From positions 1 to 64,000 of the forward strand of contig NZ_JACIGJ010000005.1 in the NCBI RefSeq assembly GCF_014197855.1: DNA of 64,000 nt, given 5' to 3'. This document shows positions 32,046-41,959 of this stretch, one piece after another (positions within the stretch are counted from its first letter, which is position 1; each line of letters opens with the position of its first letter). The stretch comes from Roseospira marina (lineage in GTDB: Bacteria; Pseudomonadota; Alphaproteobacteria; Rhodospirillales; Rhodospirillaceae). The notes beneath the pieces are model-generated. The model made no database searches. It saw nothing but the letters and a program-made list of their open reading frames with translations, and had not been told where the DNA came from. The translations under genes were made by a program, and so were the position numbers.

Positions 32046-33097
32046 TCGATATCGTCACCCTGTTCGATCCGGACCGGCCCATGGCCCCCCTGATGTGCGT
32101 GGAGATGAGCGGCAACCACCAGGGCCGTCTGGAAGCGGCGCTCGCCTTTGTCGACGAGGCCAAGGCGAGGGGCGCCGACCTGCTGAAGGTCCAGGTCTAC
32201 CGGCCCGATACCATCACTCTGCACTCGGACCGGCCGGATTTCCGGTTGCCGGCGGCCGACACGTGGTCCGAATACGGCACGCTCTACGACCTGTACGCGC
32301 ACGCGCACACGCCCTGGGACTGGATCGAGGCCATGTTCCGCCACGGCGAGGCCATTGGACTGCCGGTGTTCGCCTCCCCGTTCGACGAGACCGCCGTCGA
32401 CCTGCTGGAGCGCCTGGGCTGCCCGATCTACAAGATCGCGTCGCCGGAGATCGGCGACATCGGCCTGATCGAGGCCTGCGCCCGCACCGGCAAGCCGGTC
32501 ATCCTGTCCACGGGGCTGGCGTCGAAGGAGGACCTGGACCGCGCCGTCGCCACGATCCGCCGGTTCGATGCGCCGCTGATGATCCTGAAGTGCGTGTCCG
32601 CCTATCCGACCCCGGCCGAGGACATGAACGTGGCCACCGTTCCCTGGCTGCGGGAGACCTACGGCTGCGCGGTCGGGCTGTCGGACCACACGGTCGGCCT
32701 CGGTGCGGCCTGCGCCGCCGCCGCCCTCGGCGCCCGGCTGGTGGAAAAGCACTTCAAGCTGCCCGGCGACGACACGTCGGTGGACGCCAAGTTCTCGCTC
32801 GACCTCGACCGCTTGCCGGAGATGAAGCAGGCGCTGGCGGACGCCGCCGCGTCCGTCGGCACGGCGACGATGGAGATTCCCGAGATCGCGCGGCCCTCGC
32901 TCAGCGGCCGGCGGTCCCTCTATGTCGTGGCCGCCATGCGCAAAGGGGAGGTGTTCACTCGCGACACGGTGCGGTCGATCCGGCCGTGCTACGGCATGGC
33001 CCCGATGCATTTGCCAGACGTGCTCGGAAAAGTAGCGACCCGTGATATCGAACGGGGCGAGCGCATGAGCTGGGATCTGGTGGCCGATCCGGCGTGA
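32042..33097 (+). CDS. pseI: Pseudaminic acid synthase
   Basis: PseI condenses the PseG product with phosphoenolpyruvate to pseudaminic acid. The 351-residue product has the NeuB-family TIM barrel (CVEMSGNHQGRLEAALAFVDEAKARGADLLKVQ; SPEIGDIGLIEA; LKCVSAYPTPAEDMN; GLSDHTVGLGAACAAAALGA; EKHFKL) and a C-terminal SAF/antifreeze-like domain (ARPSLSGRRSLYVVAAMRKG). The NeuB family also includes sialic and legionaminic acid synthases; PseB and PseC alongside favour pseudaminate. The start ATG 32042 overlaps the pseG stop (ATGA). Confidence 0.92.
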   Translation: MIDIVTLFDPDRPMAPLMCVEMSGNHQGRLEAALAFVDEAKARGADLLKVQVYRPDTITLHSDRPDFRLPAADTWSEYGTLYDLYAHAHTPWDWIEAMFRHGEAIGLPVFASPFDETAVDLLERLGCPIYKIASPEIGDIGLIEACARTGKPVILSTGLASKEDLDRAVATIRRFDAPLMILKCVSAYPTPAEDMNVATVPWLRETYGCAVGLSDHTVGLGAACAAAALGARLVEKHFKLPGDDTSVDAKFSLDLDRLPEMKQALADAAASVGTATMEIPEIARPSLSGRRSLYVVAAMRKGEVFTRDTVRSIRPCYGMAPMHLPDVLGKVATRDIERGERMSWDLVADPA

Positions 33098-33187
33098 CCG
33101 CCGCGTGCGACGGGCGGGGTCCCCGATAGACGGAACGTTAACGATTGTCCGCTACGGTCAGACTGGGCACCAAACGCAAAACAGTGA

Positions 33188-34228
<1,041 letters not shown>

Positions 34229-34335
34229 ATCTCGGTACGGTCGCCGTGGTGGCCGGCTGTCGCCCAGACGCGCGGACTGTGGCGCTTGGATGGTCGCCGG
34301 ATGGACAGGATGAATCGGAAAGGGGAGGCGCTCAC

Positions 34336-34457
34336 ATGAATACGGATCGGCTGTCGGGCGCAGAGCTGTTCGCGGATCGGGGCCGGTTTCGATGACCGTC
34401 GCACGGACCGGGACCCCGTGCGTTGGCTCGAACGCCATGCAAGGGAGCACATCGTGA
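34336..34457 (+). other. Two tiny overlapping ORFs leading into the methyltransferase gene
   Basis: An ATG at 34336 behind a strong AGGGGAGG opens a 19-codon frame ending at 34395. Its stop overlaps an ATG at 34392 (ATGA) that opens a 21-codon frame ending at 34457. That stop in turn overlaps the methyltransferase ATG (TGATG). The chain could be a translational-coupling leader or the remains of an earlier gene. Peptide conservation is unknown. Confidence 0.35.
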
Positions 34458-35389
34458 TGCTTCTGAGTGAGTTAAAGCGGCGCTACGAGGCCGGCGACAA
34501 CATCACGCGGCTGTTGCAGACCGAGCCCGGCATCAACGAGACGCGCAGCATAGAGATCGCCTACGATTTGCAGGCCGGCTCCTACGCGCGCGCAGCCCTT
34601 GAAAATCCGGCCAACTGGGTCGACGAGGCGCGCGAACGCACCCCCATTCTGAACCGCTATCTGCGTCCGGGCGATACGCTGCTCGACGCCGGGTGCGGGG
34701 AGAACACCAACACCTGCGCGTTCGTCGATCAGATCCCGCCTTCGGTTCGCGCTTATGGGTTTGACCTCAGCGTGAGCCGGCTCGTGGCGGGGCGCCGGTA
34801 CGTCCGCCAGCACTGGGGCGAGACGGCCGCCGACCGGATCACGGTGTTCTGCGGGCGCATGGATCGCATTCCCCTTGCGTCGTCCAGCGTCGACGTGGTG
34901 ATGACCAGTCACGCGGTTGAGCCGAACCGGGGCCAGGAGGCGGTGCTGCTGCGGGAACTTTTGCGGGTGGCCCGCCGCTATCTTGTTCTGTTCGAGCCAT
35001 GCTACGAGGAGACGTCGGAGGAAGGCCGCCGCCGCATGGACTCCCTGGGCTACGTGCGGGACCTGGATGCGCACCTGAAGGCGCTGGGCGCCAAGGTGGT
35101 CGAGCGCACGGGCCTTACCGTCAACCACAAGCCCTTGAACCCCACGGTCTGTTGGGTCTGCGAGTGCACGGGCGACGGTGCCCCCGATGATCCGGCCCCC
35201 GCCTCGGACACGGCCCCGGAAGCCCCCCCCGAGATGGCCTATATATGTCCGGTCTCCGGGGAGCCGCTGGTTCGGCTGGACGACTGCTATTGGAGCCCGG
35301 GGGGCCTGTACGCCTATCCCATCCTGCAGGGCATTCCGGTGCTGAAGCCCGAGTACGCCATCATTCTGACCCGGCCGGTGGCGTCATGA
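34457..35389 (+). CDS. SAM-dependent methyltransferase with Trm112-like C-terminal domain, in pse operon
   Basis: A 310-residue protein. Residues ~60-200 form a class I methyltransferase fold: LLDAGCGENTNT (SAM loop), YGFDLSVSRLVAGRRYV, FCGRMDRIPLASSSVDVVMTSHAVEPN and LLRVARRYLVLFEPCYE. After an Asp/Ala/Pro linker, the last ~55 residues (YICPVSGEPLVRLDDCYWSPGGLYAYPILQGIPVL) resemble a Trm112/YcaR-type module, but only one of the usual zinc Cys positions is seen. It lies between pseB and pseC and overlaps pseC by 4 bp, so it is part of the operon. A role in methylating the nonulosonate or another glycosylation factor is inferred from context. ATG 34457 has GGGAG 9 nt upstream. Confidence 0.8.
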   Translation: MLLSELKRRYEAGDNITRLLQTEPGINETRSIEIAYDLQAGSYARAALENPANWVDEARERTPILNRYLRPGDTLLDAGCGENTNTCAFVDQIPPSVRAYGFDLSVSRLVAGRRYVRQHWGETAADRITVFCGRMDRIPLASSSVDVVMTSHAVEPNRGQEAVLLRELLRVARRYLVLFEPCYEETSEEGRRRMDSLGYVRDLDAHLKALGAKVVERTGLTVNHKPLNPTVCWVCECTGDGAPDDPAPASDTAPEAPPEMAYICPVSGEPLVRLDDCYWSPGGLYAYPILQGIPVLKPEYAIILTRPVAS

Positions 35390-36576
35390 TTCCCTACGGG
35401 CGCCACAGCATCGACGCGGATGACATCGCGGCGGTGGTGGACGTCCTGCAGGGGGACCGCCTGACCGATGGGCCGGCCGTGGCTCGGTTCGAGGCGGCGC
35501 TCGGCGCGGTCACCGGCGCGCCCCATGTGGTGGCCTGCGCGTCCGGCACGGCGGCGCTGCACTTGGCGGTGCTCGGCCTCGGTCTTGGGCCGGGGGATGC
35601 CGTGGTGGTCCCCTCCCTGACCTTTGTCGCGACCGCGAACGCCGCCACCTATGTCGGCGCCACCGTGCGCTTTGCGGATGTCGATCCCGACACCGGCCTG
35701 ATGACGCCGGAGACGCTGGAGCAGGCCCTGGCGCGCCCGGGGCCGGGGCGCCCCCGGGCCGTCTTCCCGGTGCATCTGAACGGGCAGGTCTGCGACATGG
35801 CGGGTCTGACCGCCGTCGCGGAGCGTCATGGTCTGAGCGTGGTCGAGGACGCCTGTCACGCCTTGGGCGGCGCGGCCGTCCTGGACGGTGCGTCCGTGCC
35901 CGTCGGGGCCGCGACCGCGTCGGCGGCGGTCTGCTTCTCCTTCCACCCGGTCAAGACCGTGGCGATGGGGGAGGGCGGCGCCGTGACCACCCGGGACGGC
36001 GCCCTGGCCGACCGCCTGCGGCGTCTGCGTACCCATGGGATCAGCCGTGATCCGGGCGTGTTCCAGGAGCACGCCCTGGCCTTCGGCGCCGATGGCGCGC
36101 CGACCCCCTGGTACTATGAGATGGCGGAGCCGGGGTTCAATTACCGCGCGTCGGATTTGCACTGCGCGCTGGGGGCGAGCCAGTTGACCAAGCTGGAGAC
36201 GTTCCTGGCGCGGCGGCGGAGCCTCGCGGCGACGCTCGGGCAGGCTCTGGCGCCGCTGGCCCCTCATGTGCGGCCGATCCCGCGCGGTCCGACGGATGCG
36301 GATGGCTGGCACCTGTTCGTCGTGTTGATCGATTTCGAGGGGCTGGGCCGTTCACGCGCGGACGTGATGGCGGCGTTGGCCGCCGCGGGCATCGGCACTC
36401 AGGTGCACTACATCCCCGTGCACCGCCAGCCGTATTACCGCGCCCGGGACCCGGATCTGCATCTTCCGGGGGCCGAGGCATACTATGCGCGCTGTCTGTC
36501 CCTGCCGCTGTTTCCCGCGATGGCGGACGGCGATGTGGACCGGGTCGCCGCCGCGCTGAGGGAGGCGCTGCAATGA
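35386..36576 (+). CDS. pseC: UDP-4-amino-4,6-dideoxy-N-acetyl-beta-L-altrosamine transaminase
   Basis: PseC is the PLP aminotransferase for the second step, converting the PseB 4-keto product to its 4-amino sugar with glutamate as donor. The 396-residue DegT/DnrJ/EryC1-family protein has the start typical of PseC (MIPYGRHSIDADDIAAVVDVL), CASGTAALHLA, VVEDACHALGG (Asp binding the PLP pyridine N), and the Schiff-base Lys in SFHPVKTVAMGEGG. The C-terminal IGTQVHYIPVHRQPYYR is characteristic of the family. ATG 35386 overlaps the methyltransferase stop, and the gene overlaps pseF by 4 bp. Confidence 0.93.
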   Translation: MIPYGRHSIDADDIAAVVDVLQGDRLTDGPAVARFEAALGAVTGAPHVVACASGTAALHLAVLGLGLGPGDAVVVPSLTFVATANAATYVGATVRFADVDPDTGLMTPETLEQALARPGPGRPRAVFPVHLNGQVCDMAGLTAVAERHGLSVVEDACHALGGAAVLDGASVPVGAATASAAVCFSFHPVKTVAMGEGGAVTTRDGALADRLRRLRTHGISRDPGVFQEHALAFGADGAPTPWYYEMAEPGFNYRASDLHCALGASQLTKLETFLARRRSLAATLGQALAPLAPHVRPIPRGPTDADGWHLFVVLIDFEGLGRSRADVMAALAAAGIGTQVHYIPVHRQPYYRARDPDLHLPGAEAYYARCLSLPLFPAMADGDVDRVAAALREALQ

Positions 36577-37274
36577 CGGCGATCGCGGTGATCCCGGCGC
36601 GCGGCGGCAGCACGCGCATTCCGCGGAAGAACGTGCGGTCGTTCCATGGTAAGCCGATCATGGTGTGGGCGATCGAGGCCGCGCTGGTGTCCGGCTGTTT
36701 CGACGCCGTCGTGGTCTCCACCGAGGATGACGAGATCGCCGCCGTGGCCGAGACGCACGGTGCGGTCGTGCCGTTTCGCCGGTCTCGCGATCTCGCGGAC
36801 GACCATACGGGGATGCCACCGATCATCGCCGATGCGGCCCAGCGCTGGGCGGCGGACCACGGTCCGCCGGACCTTGTCTGCTGTATCTTCGCGACGGCGC
36901 CGTTCGTGACGCCGGACGACCTGCGGCGCGGGCGCGCGGCGATCGAGGCAGAGGGTGCGTCCTATGCGTTCGGGGTGACCGACTTCGCCTATCCGATCCA
37001 GCGCGCGTTGCGCCTGCCCGCCACGGGGGGCGTGGCCCTGTTTTACCCGGAGTTCCGGACGGCGCGCTCGCAGGACCTGGAACCGGCCTATCACGACGCC
37101 GGTCAGTTCTGTTGGGGGACCTACGAGGCCTGGGTCGAGTTGCGGTCCGGATTCGCGCCCGATTCCGTGCCGGTGAGGCTGCCGCGTCGGCGGGTGCAGG
37201 ACATCGATACCGAGGAAGACTGGATTATCGCCGAACGGCTGTTCGCGCTCGACCGTGAGGGGGCGGCGCCGTGA
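36573..37274 (+). CDS. pseF: Pseudaminic acid cytidylyltransferase
   Basis: PseF activates pseudaminic acid with CTP to CMP-pseudaminic acid, the glycosyl donor. The 233-residue product shows the CMP-sialate synthetase fold, with the CTP-binding IPARGGSTRIPRKNVRSFHGKPI at residues 7-29 and VVVSTEDDEIAAVA. The C-terminal RRRVQDIDTEEDW carries the metal-binding Asp residues. ATG 36573 overlaps pseC (ATGA). The next gene, the Maf-type transferase, starts 67 bp downstream. Confidence 0.94.
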   Translation: MTAIAVIPARGGSTRIPRKNVRSFHGKPIMVWAIEAALVSGCFDAVVVSTEDDEIAAVAETHGAVVPFRRSRDLADDHTGMPPIIADAAQRWAADHGPPDLVCCIFATAPFVTPDDLRRGRAAIEAEGASYAFGVTDFAYPIQRALRLPATGGVALFYPEFRTARSQDLEPAYHDAGQFCWGTYEAWVELRSGFAPDSVPVRLPRRRVQDIDTEEDWIIAERLFALDREGAAP

Positions 37275-37341
37275 GAGCCAATCGTTCGGGCGCGTCGTGG
37301 CAGGCGTGCGCGACGATCCGCTGCCGCCAGGGAGGGGCCGC

Positions 37342-39288
37342 ATGCACGCGGAACTGACGCAAGAGCCGTACACGAACCCGGCGCTGTACGACCGGAATGT
37401 CGCCCTGCTGGCGCGGCGGGCGCCGGCGATCCAGTCGTTTCTCGAATCCGGCCGGTGTGACTACACCTTGCAGGAGGCCGAGGGCGGCGTTGTCATCCTG
37501 GATTCCCGGGGCGAGCGCGTGTTGCCGCTGCCCGAGCCGCAGTATTCCAACCAGCGGTTCGCGGTGTTCGAACGCCGGGCCATCGTCCTGACGGCCTTTC
37601 GGCCTCTCATCAATGTGAACCTCGACGCCCATTGTTGGGCCGATCATCTGCAATCGGTTCTGCCGGTAACGGATCAGGCGTTCTGGCGCCGTGTTCCAGA
37701 CATGAAGGGCGCCATGACGGCCGTGGTGGTCGACCACGCATCGACCGAGGGAATGAAGGCCCTCATCGATTGCCTCCCCGATCTCGATATCCTGGTGTAC
37801 TGCATTTCCGATATCAATCTGTTCATCGCGGCTCTCCATCTCATGGATTGGTCGGAGATTTATAAGACCTGCGAAAAGAGGAATGCAGAACTCTGGATTC
37901 GCCTGCTTCCTCAGGGGCGAGAAGCGGTGCGTGAGGTTTTGCAGCATATTCGACGGGCCGCGCGTATGCTGCCCGACAACATCCCCGTCTACCTTCACAA
38001 GGAGAGTGCGGCCAGCACGGATTTCGGTCGCAGCCTGATCGAGGAGTTCGCGACCTCGACCTTCGGTGTCGGGTTCTTCCGCGACGAAGTCATCATGCTT
38101 GAAAACTCCATGGTGAACATTCTGGACCACAAGCGGCCCCTGCTGCGGCGCCAACGCGCCCACGCGGGCACAGCGCTGGTGGTCGGGTCCGGGCCGTCGC
38201 TGGACCAGTCGTTCGAGACCATCCGTGCCCTGAGTGAGTCCTGCTTGGTCGTGGCCTGCGGGAGCGCTGTCGAACCCTTGCTTTCCCAGGGCATCCGTGT
38301 GGACGTCTGCGTGATTCTGGAGCGCGGTCAGATGGTCAAGACCGTGTTCGACGGCATCGCCAGCCGCGTTGACCTCAGTTCCGTCGTCATGGTCGCCAGT
38401 TCCACCATCAACGATCAGATCGAAGAGCATTTCGCGCGCGGGGTCTATTTTTTCCGCCCGGGCCTGAACGTGGCCGAAGGTTTCGGGCGCGGCAAGCATC
38501 ATGTGGTGCAAGGCTGCGATCCCACGGTGTCAAACACCGGCCTGTCCGTGGCGGAGTATATGGGGTTCCGCCGCATGCTGCTGTTCGGCGTTGATGTCGG
38601 CTCGTTGGATCAAAACAAACACCACAGCGATCATACGCCGTACTACGTGGACAAAGCGCTGAAAGACCAAAAGATTCTCGATTTTCCGACCAAGACCACG
38701 GGGTCGTTCGGCGGTCCGGCGCATACCACCTGGGTGTTCGAGTGGACGCGCGCGCGGATCGAGGATTTCGCGACGGTCTTCGACCACCTGTTCATCCTTA
38801 ATGTCTCCGATGGCGTCGTTATTCCCTCCGTCACGCCGGTCATGCCCGTCAATGGGGCGCTCTTGACGCGCGTCTTTCCCGTCGGCCGACCGGCGGAGCC
38901 GCCGGTGACGGTCGAGGCGGATCCGTTCGACGAGGACCACTACAACTACGATCCGGATGAGTGCGACCGGTACATGAACGCGATCGCCGGTGCCTGCGCG
39001 GACCTCTCTTGGAAGACGCGGCAATCGGTCGTCATGTCCCTGAACAACCTTCTGTGGACCCGCGAGGCCTCTCACCCTTATCAACGGCTTGTGCGCGGCA
39101 GCGTGACCCAGATGGTGGCGAGCGTGTTCGGAGTCCTTATGCGCATGGACGACGAGCAGCGCCGGACCCATGAGCCCGCGTTGCGGGCCGCCGTCCTCAA
39201 GGGGGTGGAGGCCATGCACACGGAGTTGAGCGACCTTTTGCGCCACGGGATCCACGCCATTCCGGCGGACGACCCCGCGCGCGGCTGA
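37342..39288 (+). CDS. Motility accessory factor (Maf/DUF115) flagellin glycosyltransferase
   Basis: A 648-residue protein with the DUF115/MptE-like central domain (TALVVGSGPSLDQSFETIRAL near residue 276, VACGSAVEPLLSQGI, VDVCVILERG, FGVDVGS). This domain defines Maf proteins, which transfer nonulosonic acids from CMP donors to Ser/Thr of flagellin (knowledge from Campylobacter, Aeromonas and Magnetospirillum). The N-terminal ~230 residues and C-terminal helical region flank it as in other Mafs. ATG 37342 has AGGGAGGGG upstream; an earlier in-frame start at 37255 overlaps pseF without support. Its position directly after pseF and 3 kb from two flagellin genes supports flagellin as acceptor. 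The enzyme acts in the cytoplasm before export. Confidence 0.88.
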   Translation: MHAELTQEPYTNPALYDRNVALLARRAPAIQSFLESGRCDYTLQEAEGGVVILDSRGERVLPLPEPQYSNQRFAVFERRAIVLTAFRPLINVNLDAHCWADHLQSVLPVTDQAFWRRVPDMKGAMTAVVVDHASTEGMKALIDCLPDLDILVYCISDINLFIAALHLMDWSEIYKTCEKRNAELWIRLLPQGREAVREVLQHIRRAARMLPDNIPVYLHKESAASTDFGRSLIEEFATSTFGVGFFRDEVIMLENSMVNILDHKRPLLRRQRAHAGTALVVGSGPSLDQSFETIRALSESCLVVACGSAVEPLLSQGIRVDVCVILERGQMVKTVFDGIASRVDLSSVVMVASSTINDQIEEHFARGVYFFRPGLNVAEGFGRGKHHVVQGCDPTVSNTGLSVAEYMGFRRMLLFGVDVGSLDQNKHHSDHTPYYVDKALKDQKILDFPTKTTGSFGGPAHTTWVFEWTRARIEDFATVFDHLFILNVSDGVVIPSVTPVMPVNGALLTRVFPVGRPAEPPVTVEADPFDEDHYNYDPDECDRYMNAIAGACADLSWKTRQSVVMSLNNLLWTREASHPYQRLVRGSVTQMVASVFGVLMRMDDEQRRTHEPALRAAVLKGVEAMHTELSDLLRHGIHAIPADDPARG

Positions 39289-39292
39289 TGCT

Positions 39293-39315
39293 GGCCCGGC
39301 CGCGACGGCCGGGCC
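39293..39315. terminator. Perfect 10-bp GC hairpin between convergent genes
   Basis: GGCCCGGCCG and CGGCCGGGCC flank a 3-nt loop immediately after the Maf stop and before the convergent TPR gene stop. There is no U-tract, so it is probably a bidirectional transcription barrier working with Rho. Confidence 0.5.
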
Positions 39316-39320
39316 GGGCG

Positions 39321-40301
39321 CTACGAGGCGAAATACCAGGAGAAATCCGCGTCGGCCCCGCGGTCGCGCCATTCCTTCATGGCGAACTGGCCGGATGGGT
39401 GATTCGGGTTCACCGTCCGGCCGCGGGCATGCTGCGCAGCGGCGGCGTCGTCGCGCAGCCCGTTGAGCAATGCGTAGGCCAACACGAAATACGGCTGGGC
39501 GCTGTCCGGGGTAAGCGCGATGGCCGCCCGCGCGTCCCCGATCGAACGCGCGATCTGGCCCTCCCGGACGAGCAGCAGGGAGCGAATCTGGCGGGCCGTG
39601 GTTCCGGCCCGGTTTAGCGTCAGCGCGCGATCGGCCGCCATGATCGCGCGCCCGGTGTCGCTGGTCTCGGCCAACCGCTCCGCAAGGGCTTCATAGGCCT
39701 CGGCGAAGGCGGGGGCGATGGCTATGGCGCGCTGACACGCCGCCGCATCGGTCATCGGTGTATTCTTGGCGAGCCAGGCGCGCGGGGCGTCGCGTCGCCA
39801 TGCGGCCGTAGCGTCGGCAGGGTCCGGGTGCGTCGCAAGAAGGGCCTGAACGCCGGGGTCCGGGCGGCCCGCGTCGGTCAGGATGCGATCCAAGGCTTGC
39901 AATGCGACCGGGTTGGTGGGGTTTCGCCGCAGGCACGCGCGCAGGCAGGGTTCCGCCGCCTGCGGCTGCCCGGCCGCCAGCATGGCCTCGCCCAGCAGGC
40001 GCAACAGCTCGGGTTGGTTATGAAACGCCTTCAACGGGATGGGCGCCGCTGTCGCGACGCGTTCGGCACGGCCTTGAGCCAGAAGACTTTCCAGGAACAC
40101 CAGCCAGGGCACGGCGCTGTCCGCATGCGTTTTCATGGCGAAGGAGGCCATGAGCTCCGCGTGCTTGTGCTGGCCGGCTTCGTGGGCCGCCAGCATGTGC
40201 TCCAGGGCGTCGTCCGCCGGGGAGGGCGCGGGTGCGGCCGGAGATGCCGGGGTGGCCGCCGTCGCGGGGGCGGCGTCGCGGGTGGGGTCCGGCTGGGGCA
40301 T
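39321..40301 (-). CDS. TPR-like repeat protein linked to flagellin glycosylation
   Basis: A 326-residue helical protein. After an Ala/Pro-rich start (about residues 1-32), a series of degenerate tetratricopeptide-like helices is visible (ALEHMLAAHEAGQHKHAELM; LLGEAMLAAGQPQAAEPCLRACLRRNPTNPVAL; AIAIAPAFAEAYEALAERLAETSDTGRAIMAADRALTL; AIALTPDSAQPYFVLAYALLNG). There is no signal peptide. ATG 40301 has AAGGA about 12 nt upstream; the longer frame to 40544 is Cys/Pro-rich antisense-like sequence and rejected. It sits 70 bp after the 516-residue gene on the same strand. TPR proteins are common in flagellin glycosylation islands, but its partner is unknown. Confidence 0.7.
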   Translation of the reverse strand: MPQPDPTRDAAPATAATPASPAAPAPSPADDALEHMLAAHEAGQHKHAELMASFAMKTHADSAVPWLVFLESLLAQGRAERVATAAPIPLKAFHNQPELLRLLGEAMLAAGQPQAAEPCLRACLRRNPTNPVALQALDRILTDAGRPDPGVQALLATHPDPADATAAWRRDAPRAWLAKNTPMTDAAACQRAIAIAPAFAEAYEALAERLAETSDTGRAIMAADRALTLNRAGTTARQIRSLLLVREGQIARSIGDARAAIALTPDSAQPYFVLAYALLNGLRDDAAAAQHARGRTVNPNHPSGQFAMKEWRDRGADADFSWYFAS

Positions 40302-40371
40302 GGTCCGGGTGTCCTTTATAGCGTGAGCAGGCGAGAGCGAGGCGCCGCGGCCTGGTGCGGTGGGCGCCGGG

Positions 40372-41922
40372 TCAGACCGGGTAGAACAGGTGGCGCAGGT
40401 GGCGCCCGTTGCGCACGGCGTCGGCTCGCGCCTTCGGGGGCAGGCCGAGTTCCCACAACAAGCGGGGCACGTGGCGGGGGGTGCGCCACTGCAGCACACG
40501 GTCGAACCAGGCCGGATCAACCGCGCCCGCTGCCAGGGCGTCAACGACCCCGGCGTGTGGCACGCACAGAGTGAATCGGGCGGCCGGCCACAGCAGACGC
40601 AGGACGCCGGCGATTCGGGTGTCTGGGATGACGTGAATCACCACCCGGCCGACGGACACGCCCAACTGGGTTTGTTCGAGACGGGACCACATCGAGCGCA
40701 GGAAGGAAATGTGCCGTTTAACGAACGCCGCGTCCAAGGTGTCGGTATCGGGCTCGAGCTTGTGCGCGTTGGTCATGATCTCGGACCAGCAATCGACCCA
40801 GAGGATCGGTGCCGTGGTCTGCGCGGACGCTGCAAGACCGACATCGACCGCCGACTTGGCCGGTGCGATGAAGAGAAACCGCTTGTCGAGCCCAATCAGT
40901 CGGGTCTCCGGCGTGACCGCGATACGCGGCACCGGCCAAGGCGAGGGCGCGGCGACCAGCGCGGAGCGCAGGTCCTCGATGTCCGACCGGAGGTCTTCGT
41001 CCGCGTACGCCAGGCATGGCCCGCCGTCCGGTGAATCCGGACGCGAGTGGTGGCGAAGGTCGCCCCGTCGCACCGCGAAGGCGCCGCGGTGGCCGACCGC
41101 TTGTAACGCGCGCAATCCCCGGTCCGGCGAGGGGGCCGCCGCCGGTTCCACGCCGAACAGCGTGTACAGGCGTTCGTCCAGCCGCTCGTCGATGCCCCGG
41201 CAGGCGTGTGCGTTCAACAGCCACGCCTTGGCGGCGGTCGCATTGTTGGCGCCCAGGTGCAGAAGGTGATGCAGATAGAAGAGGTGGCCGCTCAGCCGGT
41301 GGCGGCCCATCAGGCGCGACAGGGCGATCTTGGCGACCCCCGGGTCGCCCCGCGCGATCTGGAACCGGAGGAGGCAGTACAGTTCACCCTCGGTCAGCGA
41401 CACTTTCGGAATCTGACGGCCGAACGTGTCGTCGATCTCCGGCAGCATATGCAGCCGCATCCGGAGGTGGATGTAGCGGTGCAGCGGAGAGTTCCAGGTG
41501 TCCGGCCAGACCCCGCGCAGGACGTCGCCGGCGGCGGTGTCGAACAGCTCCAGCAACGTGAACACCATATGGCGCGCGGCCGGCGTGACGGAGGGGCCCG
41601 AGTCGTCCGAAGCGGGCGCGTCCGCCTCGCCATCGGGTTCGGTGTCGGGATCCAGCAGGATCGCCGCGACGACACCGCGTTGGATGTCGGGGTCGGGCAC
41701 CCGGGGCAGCAGGGTCTGCACCGTGCGAAAATCGAATTGGAACAGGGCGACCGCCAGGGCCACGACGGGCGGCAGGTTGTCCAGCGCGGCACTGTTCAGG
41801 GCGCTGTCCAGATCGAACAGCGCCACGGCGTCGATCTGCCGCAAGACATTAAGGGCGCGGTCGGCGCGGGGATCGTCGAGAAGCTCGTGTGAGTCCGTCA
41901 TGCCAGGAAGCCGGTTGTCCAT
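40372..41922 (-). CDS. Hypothetical protein (516 aa) in flagellin glycosylation locus
   Basis: Not recognised. The N-terminal half (about 20-290) is helical and Leu/Ala-rich, with a few motifs such as LHRYIHLRMRLHMLPEIDD and LLRFQIARGDPGVAKIALSRLMGRHRLSGHLFYLHHLLHLGA that resemble helical repeat packing. The C-terminal part (about 330-516) alternates strands and helices (RIAVTPETRLIGLDKRFLFI, APILWVDCWSEIMTNAHKLE, GRVVIHVIPDTRIAGVLRLL, RFTLCVPHAGVVDALAAG), suggesting an alpha/beta domain. No signal peptide or membrane segment. The start may be 41922 or the in-frame ATG at 41901; neither has a clear ribosome site. It lies between the TPR gene and the flagellins on the same strand as both, so a flagellin modification or secretion role is plausible. 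Confidence 0.75.
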   Translation of the reverse strand: MDNRLPGMTDSHELLDDPRADRALNVLRQIDAVALFDLDSALNSAALDNLPPVVALAVALFQFDFRTVQTLLPRVPDPDIQRGVVAAILLDPDTEPDGEADAPASDDSGPSVTPAARHMVFTLLELFDTAAGDVLRGVWPDTWNSPLHRYIHLRMRLHMLPEIDDTFGRQIPKVSLTEGELYCLLRFQIARGDPGVAKIALSRLMGRHRLSGHLFYLHHLLHLGANNATAAKAWLLNAHACRGIDERLDERLYTLFGVEPAAAPSPDRGLRALQAVGHRGAFAVRRGDLRHHSRPDSPDGGPCLAYADEDLRSDIEDLRSALVAAPSPWPVPRIAVTPETRLIGLDKRFLFIAPAKSAVDVGLAASAQTTAPILWVDCWSEIMTNAHKLEPDTDTLDAAFVKRHISFLRSMWSRLEQTQLGVSVGRVVIHVIPDTRIAGVLRLLWPAARFTLCVPHAGVVDALAAGAVDPAWFDRVLQWRTPRHVPRLLWELGLPPKARADAVRNGRHLRHLFYPV

Positions 41923-41959
41923 TCACATCGGGACGCCGAGGCTGGACGTCCTGTCCGAA

